Positions 1 through 10,384 of a stretch of 64,000 nt of DNA are shown here, in pieces. The notes under the pieces were generated by a model. It saw only the letters and a list, made by a program, of their open reading frames with translations. It made no database searches and was not told the DNA's origin. Both the position numbers and the translations under genes were made by a program. The stretch spans positions 1-64,000 of the forward strand of contig ONJQ01000002.1 of assembly GCA_900318175.1 (NCBI GenBank). The letters run 5' to 3'. The DNA is from an uncultured Bacteroidales bacterium. GTDB taxonomy: Bacteria; Bacteroidota; Bacteroidia; Bacteroidales; P3. Position 1 is the stretch's first letter, and every line of letters starts with the position of its first letter.

Positions 1-137
1 CAAAAGGCACTGCAACAAGACAGGTGGTCAAGTCCTGAACCTGCCACCAAGCAGCCACCCCTCCGGGTTGACGGGTTCGGCCCGGCGGGACGGCTTGACT
101 TAGATAAACAGAACCCGACATTTTGAATATTACCATT

Positions 138-330
138 AGGGGAATTCTATAAATCACCTCGGAGAGGTGAGACTCTTCATAACACCGTAAAAGCCGTAAG
201 ACGCAGTGCAATGATAGTCAAGATGTAACCAAACTGCGTCCCAAAGTGAAGAAGTGCCAGTGGCACTTCGATAGCGTCTGCGGAGAAGAAAAAACGACAA
301 TGAAAACAAATAAATAGAACCCACCATAAA
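138..330. repeat. dispersed repeat, copy 1 (conserved ends, variable middle)
   Basis: The left end (GGGGAATTCTATAAAT then a CACCTCGGAGAGGTG palindrome) and the right end (AAATAGAACCCACCATAAA) recur at 36349-36487, while the interior differs. The two ends are imperfect inverted copies of each other around TTCTATWWAT. The interior holds a perfect 9-bp hairpin (251-259 with 261-269). No coding capacity. The form is MITE-like or a palindromic-element family; no transposase is linked to it here. Confidence 0.6.
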
Positions 331-448
331 ACATAAAGTAAGAATTGCAGAATAGAAAGAATAAATTCACCTAAACAATAGGCGTGTGTGGAATGTAGGA
401 GACGGATTTCCAAGAATATATCCAAAAGGAAGTAGCCAACCGCGCCAG

Positions 449-478
449 CACTCCCCTTTTGAAAGGGGCCGGGGGTAT
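449..478 (-). repeat. single copy of the CCCCTTT/AAAGGGG hairpin element
   Basis: Core palindrome CCCCTTTTGAAAGGGG at 453-468 with flanking GCCGGGGGTATG. Read on the minus strand, the element (CATACCCCC, then CCCCTTTCAAAAGGGG, then AGTG) matches the head of the tandem array at about 37871-37900, so the same unit occurs singly here and amplified there. Confidence 0.6.
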
Positions 479-510
479 GAAAAAAGAGAGTCGTGCGATA
501 GACACGGCTC
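479..510 (-). terminator. possible tyrS terminator
   Basis: On the minus strand an 8-bp stem with one mismatch (arms 503-510 and 488-495) is followed by a run of six to seven U. It lies about 105 nt past the tyrS stop. Weak call, because the stem is short and imperfect. Confidence 0.35.
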
Positions 511-616
511 ACTTAATTATTGTGAAGCTGGGGTTGTTGCAGCAGGACTCTTGTTTTCTCTGCATCAGGGCATCTTCACCTTTTTAGAAGAAGCAACCCG
601 GGGCACAACAAGAGTC

Positions 617-1894
617 TTACTCGACATTGAGGAGGTAGTATGACTTCTTGCCTTTCTGGACAAGGATGCTGCCACAGTAGAGGACATCGGCAGCAGTGAG
701 ACGGCAATCCTCACCCACCTTGGCCTTGTTGACGGAAATGGAGTTCTGCTTCAGTTCACGACGGATTTCGCCTTTGGAGGCGAACATGCCCGTTTCAGCA
801 GCGAGGTCGATTAGACTGACACCTTGGTCGATGGTGGAACGGGAAACGGAGAACTGAGGCACGCCCTCGAAGACGGAAAGCATGGTGGCGCGGTCGAGGC
901 TGTTGAGCTGCTCAGTAGTACCCTTGCCGAAAAGGAGCTCGGAGGCGGACACGGCCATGTCGTAGTCACGCTGGGAGTGAACCCTGCAAGTGATGTCCTT
1001 TGCCAAGGCACGCTGCAGAACACGGCGCTCGGGAGCTTCGGCATGCTGACGCTCGCACTCCTCGATCTCTTCACGGCTGAGGAGGGTGAAGATGCGGATG
1101 TAGCGTGCGGCATCGACATCGGAGCAGTTGAGCCAGAACTGGTAGAACTTGTAGGGGCTGGTCTTGGTAGGATCCAACCAGACATTGCCACCTTCGGTCT
1201 TGCCGAACTTGGTGCCGTCGGCCTTGGTGATGAGCGGGCAGGTGAGGGCAAAGGCCTCGCCCCCTTCCATGCGGCGGATAAGCTCGGTGCCGGTGGTGAT
1301 GTTGCCCCACTGGTCGGAGCCGCCCATCTGCAAACGGCAGCCCTTGGTACGATAGAGGGTGAGATAGTCGTAGGCCTGCAGGAGCTGGTAGCTGAACTCG
1401 GTGAAGGAAAGCCCCGTTTCGAGACGTTTCTTGACGGAGTCCTTGGTCATCATATAGTTCACGGTGATATGCTTGCCCACATCGCGGATGAAATCGAGGA
1501 AGAGATAGTCCTTCATCCAGTCGTAGTTGTTGCAGATTTCGGCGCCGTTGACGGGATTTTCGAAATCAAGGAACTTGGACAACTGCTGACGGATGCAGCT
1601 GACATTATGCTGAACCTCTTCGACAGTGAGGAGCTTGCGCTCGGCAGCCTTGAAGGAGGGGTCGCCAATCATGCCTGTAGCACCACCCACAACAGCAAGG
1701 GGTTTATGCCCTGCCATCTGGAGGTGTTTGAGGAGCATGATGCTGACCAAATGGCCAATGTGGAGGGAATCGGCAGTGGGGTCGATGCCCACGTATGCCG
1801 TGGTCATTTCTTTATTGAGTTGTTCTTCTGTGCCAGGCATGATGTCGTGAATCATGCCACGCCATTGGAGTTCTTGTACAAGATTTGTTTGCAT
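617..1894 (-). CDS. tyrS: tyrosyl-tRNA synthetase
   Basis: Charges tRNA-Tyr with tyrosine in the cytoplasm. The 425-residue length is typical of bacterial TyrRS. Class I signatures are present: the ATP-binding HIGH motif (HIGH, residues 45-48), the Tyr-binding QAYDY segment (173-177), GGSDQWGN (191-198) and a KMSKS-equivalent KFGKT (229-233). An S4-like RNA-binding domain occupies the last 70 or so residues. The ATG start gives the canonical N-terminus of the family. The gene is transcribed alone: the next gene upstream on this strand ends in a strong hairpin terminator, and the region downstream is non-coding. The start is close to that terminator (about 30 nt), so its promoter must overlap the terminator region; I could not define it. 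Confidence 0.97.
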   Translation of the reverse strand: MQTNLVQELQWRGMIHDIMPGTEEQLNKEMTTAYVGIDPTADSLHIGHLVSIMLLKHLQMAGHKPLAVVGGATGMIGDPSFKAAERKLLTVEEVQHNVSCIRQQLSKFLDFENPVNGAEICNNYDWMKDYLFLDFIRDVGKHITVNYMMTKDSVKKRLETGLSFTEFSYQLLQAYDYLTLYRTKGCRLQMGGSDQWGNITTGTELIRRMEGGEAFALTCPLITKADGTKFGKTEGGNVWLDPTKTSPYKFYQFWLNCSDVDAARYIRIFTLLSREEIEECERQHAEAPERRVLQRALAKDITCRVHSQRDYDMAVSASELLFGKGTTEQLNSLDRATMLSVFEGVPQFSVSRSTIDQGVSLIDLAAETGMFASKGEIRRELKQNSISVNKAKVGEDCRLTAADVLYCGSILVQKGKKSYYLLNVE

Positions 1895-1923
1895 CGGATT
1901 GAAATAAAAAGATGATAAATGAA

Positions 1924-1960
1924 AAAAAAGAGGTACTGAGAGTTGCCAGTACCTCTTTTT
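1924..1960 (-). terminator. intrinsic terminator of the T9SS protein gene
   Basis: Perfect 14-bp inverted repeat (arms 1925-1938 and 1947-1960) whose arms begin and end in A5/T5 runs, so it can act in both directions. It lies immediately after the stop codon of the minus-strand gene at 1975. Confidence 0.85.
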
Positions 1961-1974
1961 ATATCTAATTGCTA

Positions 1975-4900
1975 TTATCTTACAATTAATTTCGAAGTGG
2001 CTTTCTGGCTTCCGACAACCACGTTGACCAGATACATGCCGTGAGGCAGGGTCTGGCAGTTGATGGTGTGAGTGTGGACGCCTTCGGCGAGGGTACCGAG
2101 GTTCTCGGTATAGACAACCTTACCAGTGATGTCATAGATGTAGACAGTGGTTTTGCCAGCCTTGCCAATGGTGAGTTCCATGGTGGCATTGTCGACAGCG
2201 GGGTTGGGATAGAAACGGACGGCATTGTCACCAATGGAGGCAACAGTGGGGATGTCAAGATAGATGTCCTCGGAGACAATCTCATTTCTGTGGTCTTTCA
2301 CATAAGAGCTGTCCATGAAAATACCACGACCATAGGTGCCAAAGTACATAGCCTTGCTCCATTTGGTACGGGGATAGACATAAAGGACTTCGCTGACACC
2401 GTCGTGGCCGATGTGTTTCACCATGGGGTAATCATAGGTAACCTGTTCCATAGCGGTGACAGGAACGCCGCGGAAGTCGCCATACTCAGTCCAAGAAGGA
2501 TTGGAGAGACTGGGAGACATGAAGACACCATCTTCGGTTCCGACATAAACCTCGCCCTTGGTGCATTCAATCATAGCGGAGTATGCAGGAAGGCTGTTGG
2601 GAAGAGGCATATTGACGATACGATAGTTGTCGGAGGAGGCGTTCTCGATGCGAACAACATTGGGAGCATTGTTGTTGAAACCGTCGAAAGTGAGGATAAT
2701 GCAATCGGTTCCCTCGCGAGGATCAACGGTGATGGAGGAGATACGACGACCAAAGAAATAATTGCTGTCGCTGACAAGGATGGTATCGGTTTTAGTGACA
2801 CGGGTGCTGATCAAATAGTTGAGAGCATCGCGGATTGCAGGAACGGGCTGATTGTAGTCAACGGAACGGAGGCCACGGACGCGGGCAATGAATGACTGCT
2901 TGAGGGTGTCGTTTTCAACAACCACAAAGGCGCAGTCGCCATTCTTTGACATAGCAGTGTAACGGACAGCCATATGGGGTTTGAAGTAGCCGTTGATACC
3001 ATAGATATGGCTCCAGAAACGGGTTTCGTTGGAATTGTCAAACACTCTACGGAAATCGGTGGGGAACCAGCAGTAGGAGACATTGGAGTTGTCGGGGAGA
3101 CCATTCTCAACGGTGACAGCAAGCATGCGGCTGGCGTAAGGGACATGAGCGGTCTGACGGAGTTCGTCGCGGACAATGAAGCTATGATCGAACACATGAT
3201 AGAAAGGATAGGAGGCGTGAGCCGGAGACATAATCATGATGGAGTCACCAGCCTGGATGCGGAAATTGAGGGAGAGGTTATGGCGCACACCGTTGCGGAG
3301 GATGTAGCTGAGAGTATCAATAGTGAAAGTCATGCTGTCATTGGACATGTTATGGTCGGTCTCCCAAAGGTAGATCTGACCGATGGCGGGGCCACCCTCA
3401 ATCTGATCGGAGAGGAAAGCTTGGTCACTGGTCCAGGTCTGGGTGTTGGTATAGTCGGAATAGTCAGCATAGGCACGACCGATGGAACCGTTGGAGGAGG
3501 AAACGAAGAGCGTACGACGGACAAAGGGCAGATACTGCATGAAGCGGGAAGCAGCAACTTTACCACCATCACCTTTCCAAATGATATTGGCCATGTGGTT
3601 CATGTTGCCGCGGGTGGCATCGTACCAAGTGGAATCGTTGACACCGCCGTTGTGAGCCACGCGAGCCTCGATGAAGGGGTTGGCATTGCTATTGGCACCG
3701 GAGATGATGGAACCGTCGGGAGCGACAGCAAGACCATTGATCTGAACGTTGTTCAAACCACGGCTGTAGTTGCTGTATCTACCATTGTTAAGGTCGGCAT
3801 AAACGCCACCGTCAGTGGCAAAATAATTTTCGGAGATATATCTCATATTCTCTTCGTCCCAGAGAACAAGCTGAGTAATCTGATGAACGCCGGAATGTAC
3901 AAACATACGGTTGGAATAGACGTATGACATGTAGTCACCAGCATTGAGTTGGTACTCATTTGAGGTAAGAACCGTCCACTGATAAGGCGAATCGGGCACG
4001 AAACCCTGGCCGAGCCAAACATTGGCACCAGCGATGTAGACAGTCTCAGGATGGATAGGATCAACGCTGATGGCGCCGCAGGTCTTTGCAGTAGCCACAG
4101 AATTGAAAGGAGTAACAGTAGAGGAGGAGAGGAGGAGCCAAGAGTTGGTGTTGCGGGTGAGGTAGAGACCTTTCATAAGACCATTGTTATCGCTGGCCAT
4201 GGCGTAGAGGTAGCTCTCGTCAGATGGGGCAAGGGCAAGGTCGATGTAAGCGGTTCCCTGACCGAAGCCTTCGCAGCTACCAGTGATATTGACAGGAGCG
4301 GAAGCATTGATGACATCACTGATTTTGTAGAGGCCACCGCCGCAGGAGAAGAAAGCACGGTTGTGCTGTTTCGAAACAACAACCGAACGGATGTTGCCCT
4401 CGAAAACAACCTGAGGATAGGTATTCCAATCACTGGCCTGACGGATGTTCCAACGGAAAAGGCCTTTGGGAGTAGCAATGAAAACATAGGTAACGTTTTC
4501 GGCTCTCATCATGGCCATCGAACTCACAGAGGCAAAATTAGCATCGAGGTCGAAACCAGGATCGATCCGATTGAGACGGCTGAAACTGTTGTTTTTCATG
4601 TTGAAAAGGAACAAGCCGCGACCAATGGCAGCCATCTTCGTGAGGTTGGAGCCCTTAGGATAGTAGCTCTCGCCTGTGGCAATGAGGATGGTGCTGTCGT
4701 CAACCTGAAGCATGTTGCTGATGGGGAGGGTCAACTCTTTACCGTCTAAATAACAAGGTATATAATTCCATATATCTTGTTCAGCATTGCTGCGAGTATA
4801 GAGACCACCTGTTGCAGTTCCTGCATACAATGTTGCATTCACGCCCCCATTAGGGCTTACGTTGGAGACAATAATTGAGGTGACACGACCACCGATATTA

Positions 4901-5019
4901 TCGGGGCCGATTTCAACCAATTTGTTGCTGTGAAAATTTGCTTTTTGGGCGGTAGCAGTGCCTGCAAGACAGACGCAGAAACCCACAATCAAGCCGAGAA
5001 GTACTTTTCTACTTTTCAT
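1975..5019 (-). CDS. large exported protein with T9SS type A sorting domain
   Basis: About 1014 residues, predicted secreted to the cell surface or medium by the type IX system. An N-terminal Sec signal (MKSRKVLLG, hydrophobic core, cleavage after TATAQ) is followed by a long beta-rich region with segments such as [12 protein letters not shown] and [12 protein letters not shown], which resemble sialidase/Vps10-like propeller repeats; that fold is inferred. The last 80 residues are a type A C-terminal sorting domain (FYPNPAVDN ... GMYLVNVV ... SKLIVR). An in-frame ATG 12 codons upstream (5055) exists; I prefer 5019 because it gives a clean signal peptide and leaves a normal leader after the promoter at 5073-5080. 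Function beyond secretion is unknown. Confidence 0.85.
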   Translation of the reverse strand: MKSRKVLLGLIVGFCVCLAGTATAQKANFHSNKLVEIGPDNIGGRVTSIIVSNVSPNGGVNATLYAGTATGGLYTRSNAEQDIWNYIPCYLDGKELTLPISNMLQVDDSTILIATGESYYPKGSNLTKMAAIGRGLFLFNMKNNSFSRLNRIDPGFDLDANFASVSSMAMMRAENVTYVFIATPKGLFRWNIRQASDWNTYPQVVFEGNIRSVVVSKQHNRAFFSCGGGLYKISDVINASAPVNITGSCEGFGQGTAYIDLALAPSDESYLYAMASDNNGLMKGLYLTRNTNSWLLLSSSTVTPFNSVATAKTCGAISVDPIHPETVYIAGANVWLGQGFVPDSPYQWTVLTSNEYQLNAGDYMSYVYSNRMFVHSGVHQITQLVLWDEENMRYISENYFATDGGVYADLNNGRYSNYSRGLNNVQINGLAVAPDGSIISGANSNANPFIEARVAHNGGVNDSTWYDATRGNMNHMANIIWKGDGGKVAASRFMQYLPFVRRTLFVSSSNGSIGRAYADYSDYTNTQTWTSDQAFLSDQIEGGPAIGQIYLWETDHNMSNDSMTFTIDTLSYILRNGVRHNLSLNFRIQAGDSIMIMSPAHASYPFYHVFDHSFIVRDELRQTAHVPYASRMLAVTVENGLPDNSNVSYCWFPTDFRRVFDNSNETRFWSHIYGINGYFKPHMAVRYTAMSKNGDCAFVVVENDTLKQSFIARVRGLRSVDYNQPVPAIRDALNYLISTRVTKTDTILVSDSNYFFGRRISSITVDPREGTDCIILTFDGFNNNAPNVVRIENASSDNYRIVNMPLPNSLPAYSAMIECTKGEVYVGTEDGVFMSPSLSNPSWTEYGDFRGVPVTAMEQVTYDYPMVKHIGHDGVSEVLYVYPRTKWSKAMYFGTYGRGIFMDSSYVKDHRNEIVSEDIYLDIPTVASIGDNAVRFYPNPAVDNATMELTIGKAGKTTVYIYDITGKVVYTENLGTLAEGVHTHTINCQTLPHGMYLVNVVVGSQKATSKLIVR

Positions 5020-5072
5020 AAGATATTGATATTTAATTAGATATTTAATTTTCATTCAAGTCTTTTAATTAG

Positions 5073-5080
5073 CAAAGATA
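5073..5080 (-). promoter_or_regulatory. Bacteroidota -7 element (TATCTTTG)
   Basis: The reverse complement reads TATCTTTG, matching TAnnTTTG. It sits about 54 nt upstream of the preferred start at 5019. No clear -33 TTG at the usual spacing. Confidence 0.6.
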
Positions 5081-5300
5081 CATTTTTTTTCTATAATAAT
5101 GACCTTTTCGTGCTAAAAAAACAAAAAAAGTGTTTTTGTTGCAATAAAAAAAAGTGGGGGGCGTTATCAAGGCAAATTCCAAAAGAGGGGCATAAACACC
5201 CATTCCGACATACAAAAGGGTATGATGAAAGGACGGCTTGGCCCCTCACGGTTTTTTTAACAGAATAGTTTACAATCTATGAATCAATAAAAAACAATAT

Positions 5301-6296
5301 ATGGAAGATTTTGTCAATATCCAAGAATTGAATGAGCGCATAGCCCGGGAGAGTGCCTTTGTGGACGCCCTGACGCTCGAACTACGCAAAAACATCATCG
5401 GGCAAAAACACATGCTGGAAGGATTGATGATAGGATTGCTGAGCAATGGCCACATCCTGCTTGAAGGCGTGCCTGGTTTGGCCAAAACACTCACCATCAC
5501 CTCACTGGCAAAGGCTATTGACGCCAAGTTCAGCCGCATACAGTTCACCCCCGACCTGCTGCCCGCCGACCTGTTAGGCACCATGATTTACAGCCAAAAG
5601 ACCGAGACCTTCAATGTCAAGAAAGGACCCATTTTCTCCAACTTCATTCTTGCCGACGAGATTAACCGCGCCCCGGCCAAAGTGCAGAGTGCACTGCTGG
5701 AAGCCATGCAGGAACGCCAAGTGACCATTGGCGAAACCACCTACAAACTGGAAGAGCCCTTCTTAGTCATGGCCACCCAGAACCCCATCGAGCAAGAAGG
5801 CACCTACCCCCTGCCAGAAGCTCAGTTGGACCGTTTCATGCTGAAAGTTGTCATCTCCTACCCGCAGAAAGAGGAAGAGCGCCAAATTCTCCATCAACAG
5901 ATGGCTGGCACCAACGCCGACCAACGCCCCATCCTGTCTCCCGCCGACATTCTGAAAGCCCGTACACTGGTCCGCGAAGTCTACATGGACGAGAAGATTG
6001 AGAACTATATCACCGACATTATTTTTGCCACCCGCTACCCCGAGCAGTATGGACTGAACAGTCTGAAGGGCATGATTAGCTACGGCGCTTCGCCTCGTGG
6101 AAGCATCAACCTTGCCTTAGCCTCAAAGGCTTACGCCTTCATGCGCCGTCGCGGATACGTCATCCCCGAGGATGTACGTGCCATGGCCATGGATGTGTTG
6201 CGCCACCGCGTAGGTCTCACCTACGAGGCCGAGGCCGAAAACGTGACCAGCGAAGAGGTTGTGAACGAAATTCTTAATCGCGTTGACGTCCCCTAA
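5301..6296 (+). CDS. moxR: MoxR-family AAA+ ATPase
   Basis: AAA+ chaperone-like ATPase of the MoxR family, thought to remodel or activate VWA-domain partner proteins. Walker A GVPGLAKT is at residues 56-63, Walker B ILADEINR at 116-123, and sensor region ATQNPIEQEGTYPLPEAQLDRF follows at about 157-178 in two runs. At 331 residues it has the usual length. It is the first gene of a long plus-strand run and is followed 85 nt later by a DUF58 protein and then the bat genes, the classic arrangement for this family in Bacteroidota. No clear TAnnTTTG promoter was found in the 245-nt gap before it. Confidence 0.95.
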   Translation: MEDFVNIQELNERIARESAFVDALTLELRKNIIGQKHMLEGLMIGLLSNGHILLEGVPGLAKTLTITSLAKAIDAKFSRIQFTPDLLPADLLGTMIYSQKTETFNVKKGPIFSNFILADEINRAPAKVQSALLEAMQERQVTIGETTYKLEEPFLVMATQNPIEQEGTYPLPEAQLDRFMLKVVISYPQKEEERQILHQQMAGTNADQRPILSPADILKARTLVREVYMDEKIENYITDIIFATRYPEQYGLNSLKGMISYGASPRGSINLALASKAYAFMRRRGYVIPEDVRAMAMDVLRHRVGLTYEAEAENVTSEEVVNEILNRVDVP

Positions 6297-6381
6297 ACCA
6301 ACCCCTGTAACTGACACATTCTTATCATCAGCGGCGGGGCGGGCTCCCCACCAGTTTTTTTCAAACCGCCCGCAATGATTT

Positions 6382-7272
6382 ATGGAACAAAACAACGAAA
6401 TACTAAAAAAGGTACGCAAGATTGAGATAAAGGCACGAGGATTGTCTCGTCAACTCTTCTCCGGCGAGTATCACAGTGCTTTCAAAGGGCGCGGTATGGC
6501 CTTCAGCGAAGTCCGCGAATACCAATATGGCGATGACATTCGCAGCATCGACTGGAATGTCACTGCCCGCCTTCACCACCCGTATGTGAAGGTGTTTGAA
6601 GAAGAGCGTGAACTGACCGTGATGTTGCTGGTGGACGTGAGCGGATCCAATCGGTTCGGCACCCACCACCAGTTCAAGGAAGAACTGGTGGCCGAAGTGG
6701 CTGCCACTTTGGCTTTCAGTGCCATCCAGAATAACGACAAGGTGGGCGTAATCCTTTTCAGCGACAGGATTGAGAAATTCATCCCCCCAAAGAAAGGCAG
6801 CAGCCATATCCTTCGCATCATCCGTGAACTCATCACCTTCAAACCCACCAGCAACGGGACCAATCTTTCCCAAGCATTGGGCTACTTCTCCAATGTCATC
6901 AAGAAGAGATGCACTGCGTTTCTGCTGAGCGACTTCTACGACGACAACTACACCGATGCCCTGAAGATTGCTTCAAGCAAACACGACCTGGTAGCCATCC
7001 GCATCGCCGACGAACGAGAGGTACGCCTCCCCGACTTGGGTCTTGCCAAATTCTACGACCCCGAAACCGACGAGACCATCTGGATTGACACTGCCGACCC
7101 AACCATACGCCGTGATTTCGAATCCCGCTATGCTGCTCACGTCAACCGCGTGGAAGAGTCATTGCGCAAGTATGGCATAGACCGCACCATCCTCTATACT
7201 GGCGAGGACTATGTGAAAGAGTTGAAAAGACTCTTCGAACGGCGCTCCGGATCGGTCAGCCGTCACGGATAG
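6382..7272 (+). CDS. DUF58 domain protein (VWA-like)
   Basis: Cytoplasmic 296-residue protein. The DUF58 hallmark REYQYGDDIRSIDW is at residues 45-58, followed by a VWA-type metal-binding motif DVSGS at 85-89, so the MIDAS site is likely intact. DUF58 proteins are regular partners of MoxR ATPases. The gene lies between moxR and the membrane components of the Bat locus. No signal peptide or membrane segment is visible, consistent with a cytoplasmic adaptor acting between MoxR and the inner-membrane VWA proteins; that role is inferred from context. Confidence 0.92.
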   Translation: MEQNNEILKKVRKIEIKARGLSRQLFSGEYHSAFKGRGMAFSEVREYQYGDDIRSIDWNVTARLHHPYVKVFEEERELTVMLLVDVSGSNRFGTHHQFKEELVAEVAATLAFSAIQNNDKVGVILFSDRIEKFIPPKKGSSHILRIIRELITFKPTSNGTNLSQALGYFSNVIKKRCTAFLLSDFYDDNYTDALKIASSKHDLVAIRIADEREVRLPDLGLAKFYDPETDETIWIDTADPTIRRDFESRYAAHVNRVEESLRKYGIDRTILYTGEDYVKELKRLFERRSGSVSRHG

Positions 7273-7347
7273 CCGAAACATAACAATCACCTTCCTGCTT
7301 TTTCTGGACTTCCACCAAAAGCCAAAGGCTATTAAGTAAAAATTATA

Positions 7348-8277
7348 ATGAAGAAAAGATTCATCATATTAGGGCTCTGCATGGTCTGGCTGGTCGGACA
7401 GGCTTTCGCACAGGACACTGTGTCTACAGCCGACATTCAATACCGTTTCAGGCTGGACACCACCACCATTGCTCTTGGCGACCAAACCATTCTTTCCATT
7501 GAGCGGACACCTATTTACCCTTCACTCGACGACCTGTCCAACAACGATATTGTTGCTGTTCGCCAATGGCTGGATACCACCGACGGTACCCTCTACACAG
7601 CTCTGACCAGTTTTGAAGAAGGCGAACACTGGTTGCGCATAGGCAACGACTCCGTGATGCTGACGGTGAACGATGTTGCCAATGTCGACACCACCAGTAC
7701 AGAAATCCGCGACATTGCGGGCATCATGAACCAACCCTACACCTTCGGCGAGATTGCCCGCACCTTACTCTTTTTCTTCTTGTTCTGGGCTGTGGTCGCA
7801 GCCGCCGTGCTCCTCTACATCCGCATCAAACGCCACAAACCCCTCATCAGCCTCCCACAGGCTCCTCCCCTGCCCCCTGACACCCGTGCCCTGCACCGTC
7901 TCGAAGAGCTGCGACAGCAACAATTATGGCAACAAGGTCGCGTGAAAGAGTACTACACCGAGCTGACCGACAGCGTGCGCGTCTACCTTGAAGAAGCCTA
8001 CAACATCCTGTCCACCGAGATGACCTCCGACCAAACCCTCGACGCGTTCCACGGATGCAAAGGCTACAGTGCGGACAATGCTTCACTCCTGAGCCAGATT
8101 CTGCAAGCAGCAGACATGGTGAAGTTCGCCAAATCAATGCCCCAGCCCTATCAGCACGACATGGCATTGAACCAAGGCATCTCCTTTATTAAGCAAACCG
8201 CAGCCTTGAATCCTCAACCCGAGCCGACCTCCGAAAGCGAAGGCGACCCCGCAACATCAAACAACCCTGAATCATGA
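7348..8277 (+). CDS. Bat-locus membrane protein (unnamed component)
   Basis: 309 residues: signal peptide (cleavage near AFAQ, residue 22), a periplasmic beta-type domain of about 110 residues, one transmembrane helix at about residues 135-160 (LLFFFLFWAVVAAAVLL), then a cytoplasmic helical segment rich in Gln and Glu and a disordered tail. The layout resembles DUF4381-type proteins found in the same position in other moxR-bat loci. Its stop overlaps the start of batA by 4 nt (8274-8277), indicating translational coupling. The biochemical role is unknown; it probably forms a complex with BatA and BatB in the inner membrane. Confidence 0.8.
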   Translation: MKKRFIILGLCMVWLVGQAFAQDTVSTADIQYRFRLDTTTIALGDQTILSIERTPIYPSLDDLSNNDIVAVRQWLDTTDGTLYTALTSFEEGEHWLRIGNDSVMLTVNDVANVDTTSTEIRDIAGIMNQPYTFGEIARTLLFFFLFWAVVAAAVLLYIRIKRHKPLISLPQAPPLPPDTRALHRLEELRQQQLWQQGRVKEYYTELTDSVRVYLEEAYNILSTEMTSDQTLDAFHGCKGYSADNASLLSQILQAADMVKFAKSMPQPYQHDMALNQGISFIKQTAALNPQPEPTSESEGDPATSNNPES

Positions 8278-9272
8278 ACCATATCACTTTCGCCCATCCC
8301 TATCTGTTACTGCTGCTCATCATCATCCCGCTGATGGTGGTGTGGTACGTGATGCGCTACAGGAAACAAAAGCCCGCCCTCCAGTTTTCCAACATCAGCC
8401 TCTTCAAAGGTGTGCACAAAACCTTCCGCCAGCGGGCCTATCCGCTCCTCTTCATCCTCCGCATGGTTGCCGTGGGCGCCATCGTCATTGCCTTGGCTCG
8501 CCCGCAGAGCATGCTCAGTCGCCAAGAGATGAAGGTGGAAGGCATAGACATTGTTTTGGCTATGGATGTCAGCGGCAGCATGCTGGCAGAGGACTTCAAA
8601 CCCAACCGTCTTGAAGCAGCCAAGAACGTAGCCTCCGACTTCATCGAGGGGCGTAAGACCGACCGCATGGGACTGGTGGTCTTCTCCGGCGAGGCCTTCA
8701 CCCAAGTGCCTCTGACCATTGACCACAACGTGCTTCTAAAACAACTTTCCTCCCTTAAAAGCGGCATGATAAAGGACGGCACCGCTCTCGGCGACGGCCT
8801 TGCCACTGCCATTAACCGCATCAAAGACAGCGAGGCCAAAAGCAAAGTCATCATCCTCTTAACCGACGGCATCAACAACCAAGGAGCCGTCGACCCACAG
8901 AGTGCTGCCGAGATTGCTGCCCTCTACAACATCCGGCTCTACACAATCGGTGTCGGCACCAAAGGCCTTGCCCCCTATCCTTTCCGCGACCCCTTTGGCC
9001 GCATCCGCTATCAGAATGTCCCCGTCGAACTGGACGAGCCCCTTCTGACACAAATGGCGCAATCCACCACCGACGGTCAATATTTCCGTGCCACCAACAA
9101 GAAATCCCTCCAACAGATCTTCAAGCAAATCGACGAGATGGAAAAGAGCAAGATCGACGTCACCCAATACGCCCAGACCAAAGACGAGTACCTTGGCTGG
9201 CTCATTCTTGCCGCTCTCGCCCTGCTGACCGAGATATTGCTGGGTCTCTTCTACTTCCGCAGCACTCCTTAA
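8274..9272 (+). CDS. batA: BatA, inner-membrane VWA protein
   Basis: 332 residues. An N-terminal BatA-type hairpin (FAHPYLLLLLIIIPLMVVW) and a second membrane helix (about residues 57-76) precede a von Willebrand A domain whose MIDAS motif DVSGS is intact at residues 98-102, with the conserved Thr in GTALGDGLA and Asp in LTDG. A final helix lies at the C-terminus. Bat proteins were named for Bacteroides aerotolerance; their exact molecular role is unsettled. The start codon overlaps the upstream gene. BatB, 28 nt downstream, is a paralogue. Confidence 0.95.
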   Translation: MNHITFAHPYLLLLLIIIPLMVVWYVMRYRKQKPALQFSNISLFKGVHKTFRQRAYPLLFILRMVAVGAIVIALARPQSMLSRQEMKVEGIDIVLAMDVSGSMLAEDFKPNRLEAAKNVASDFIEGRKTDRMGLVVFSGEAFTQVPLTIDHNVLLKQLSSLKSGMIKDGTALGDGLATAINRIKDSEAKSKVIILLTDGINNQGAVDPQSAAEIAALYNIRLYTIGVGTKGLAPYPFRDPFGRIRYQNVPVELDEPLLTQMAQSTTDGQYFRATNKKSLQQIFKQIDEMEKSKIDVTQYAQTKDEYLGWLILAALALLTEILLGLFYFRSTP

Positions 9273-9300
9273 CACACACAATATTCAAAATCATCCTGTA

Positions 9301-10365
9301 ATGATACATTTCGAACATCCCCAAATACTCTGGTTCCTGCTCCTCATTCCCCTCTTTGTGGGGCTGTGGATATGGATTCTTTTACGTAATAAAAAACGCC
9401 TTGAGCAGTTTGCCGACAGTGCCATGTTTGGCCGGCTTATCCCCGATGCATCCTCATGGCGTCCTTCACTCAAATTCGGCCTTATCATGCTTGGAGCCGC
9501 CTTCCTCATTCTTGCCCTGGCCAACCCACAGGAGGGCAGCAAGATGGTCAAAGGCGAACGTATCGGCAGCGACATTGCCATCTGTCTCGACATCTCCAAC
9601 AGCATGATGGCCGAAGACATCCAGCCCAACCGTCTGGAACGTAGCAAACGCACCATCAACAACCTCCTCAACGCTCTTGGCAGCGACCGCATCTCCCTTG
9701 TGGTCTTTGCTGGCAGCAGCTATGTCCAGATGCCCCTCACCAACGACTACAGTGCCGTGAAACTCTTTCTGGACCAGATAGACTGCAATCTAATCAGTGC
9801 CCAAGGCACGGCCATAGGCGATGCCATCGAGAAGGGCATGGAGACCTTCGGCTACGGCGACCCCGACCGTGAATGGGTGAAGAACCAGGGCCGCGCCATC
9901 ATCGTCATCTCCGACGGCGAGAACTTCGAGGACGATGCCCAAGCCGCAGCCCGCAAAGCCGCCAGCGAAGGCATCACTGTCTGCACCATCGGCATGGGCC
10001 TCACCGAAGGCACTCCCATCCCCGAATACCGCGGCAACCAGCGTGTAGGCTACAAACGCGACCGCAATGGCAACACCGTAACCACCCATCTTGACGAAGC
10101 CACCCTTACCTCTATCGCACAGGCGGGCAAGGGCATCTACGTCCGCGCCACCAACATCAACTCCGGTGTGCAGGAGATTGTCCGTCTCATCGAAGGGCTT
10201 GAAAAGGACCACTACGGCGAAGCCATCTTCTCCGAATACGAGAGCCGCTACCAGTACCCCCTTGCCGCCGCACTCGTATGCCTCATTGCCGAGCTCTTCA
10301 TTTTTGAACGCCGCAACAAGAAATTCAATATCGACAAACTGCTGAAAGAAAAGAACACCAAATAA
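9301..10365 (+). CDS. batB: BatB, inner-membrane VWA protein
   Basis: 354 residues, paralogous to BatA. Two N-terminal membrane segments (about residues 8-28 and 58-75), then a VWA domain with MIDAS motif DISNS at 97-101, GTAIGDAIE and ISDGENFED, and a C-terminal membrane helix followed by a short basic cytoplasmic tail. All MIDAS residues are present, so metal-dependent binding of a partner is expected. It sits between batA and the TPR gene batC with 19 nt to the latter, in one transcription unit by spacing. Confidence 0.95.
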   Translation: MIHFEHPQILWFLLLIPLFVGLWIWILLRNKKRLEQFADSAMFGRLIPDASSWRPSLKFGLIMLGAAFLILALANPQEGSKMVKGERIGSDIAICLDISNSMMAEDIQPNRLERSKRTINNLLNALGSDRISLVVFAGSSYVQMPLTNDYSAVKLFLDQIDCNLISAQGTAIGDAIEKGMETFGYGDPDREWVKNQGRAIIVISDGENFEDDAQAAARKAASEGITVCTIGMGLTEGTPIPEYRGNQRVGYKRDRNGNTVTTHLDEATLTSIAQAGKGIYVRATNINSGVQEIVRLIEGLEKDHYGEAIFSEYESRYQYPLAAALVCLIAELFIFERRNKKFNIDKLLKEKNTK

Positions 10366-10384
10366 TCATTTCCCCCATCCGACA

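Larger units (their letters stand above)
1..616. other. repeat-rich non-coding region upstream end of window
   Basis: No convincing gene. Bases 1-126 are open in more than one frame on both strands (plus frame 1 closes with TGA at 124-126), so this could hold the last 41 codons of an upstream gene, but nothing recognisable is encoded. The rest holds a dispersed repeat (138-330), a CCCC/GGGG hairpin (449-478), a possible terminator (479-510), and a 10-bp inverted repeat with arms at 546-555 and 607-616 that abuts the tyrS stop codon. A 111-codon minus-strand frame across 177-512 is built from these repeats and is not a gene. Confidence 0.6.

Noticed and set aside
177-512. 111-codon minus-strand frame
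   Set aside because: Made of dispersed repeat and hairpin sequence.
824-1915. 363-codon plus-strand frame opposite tyrS
   Set aside because: Shadow of tyrS, which has all TyrRS motifs.
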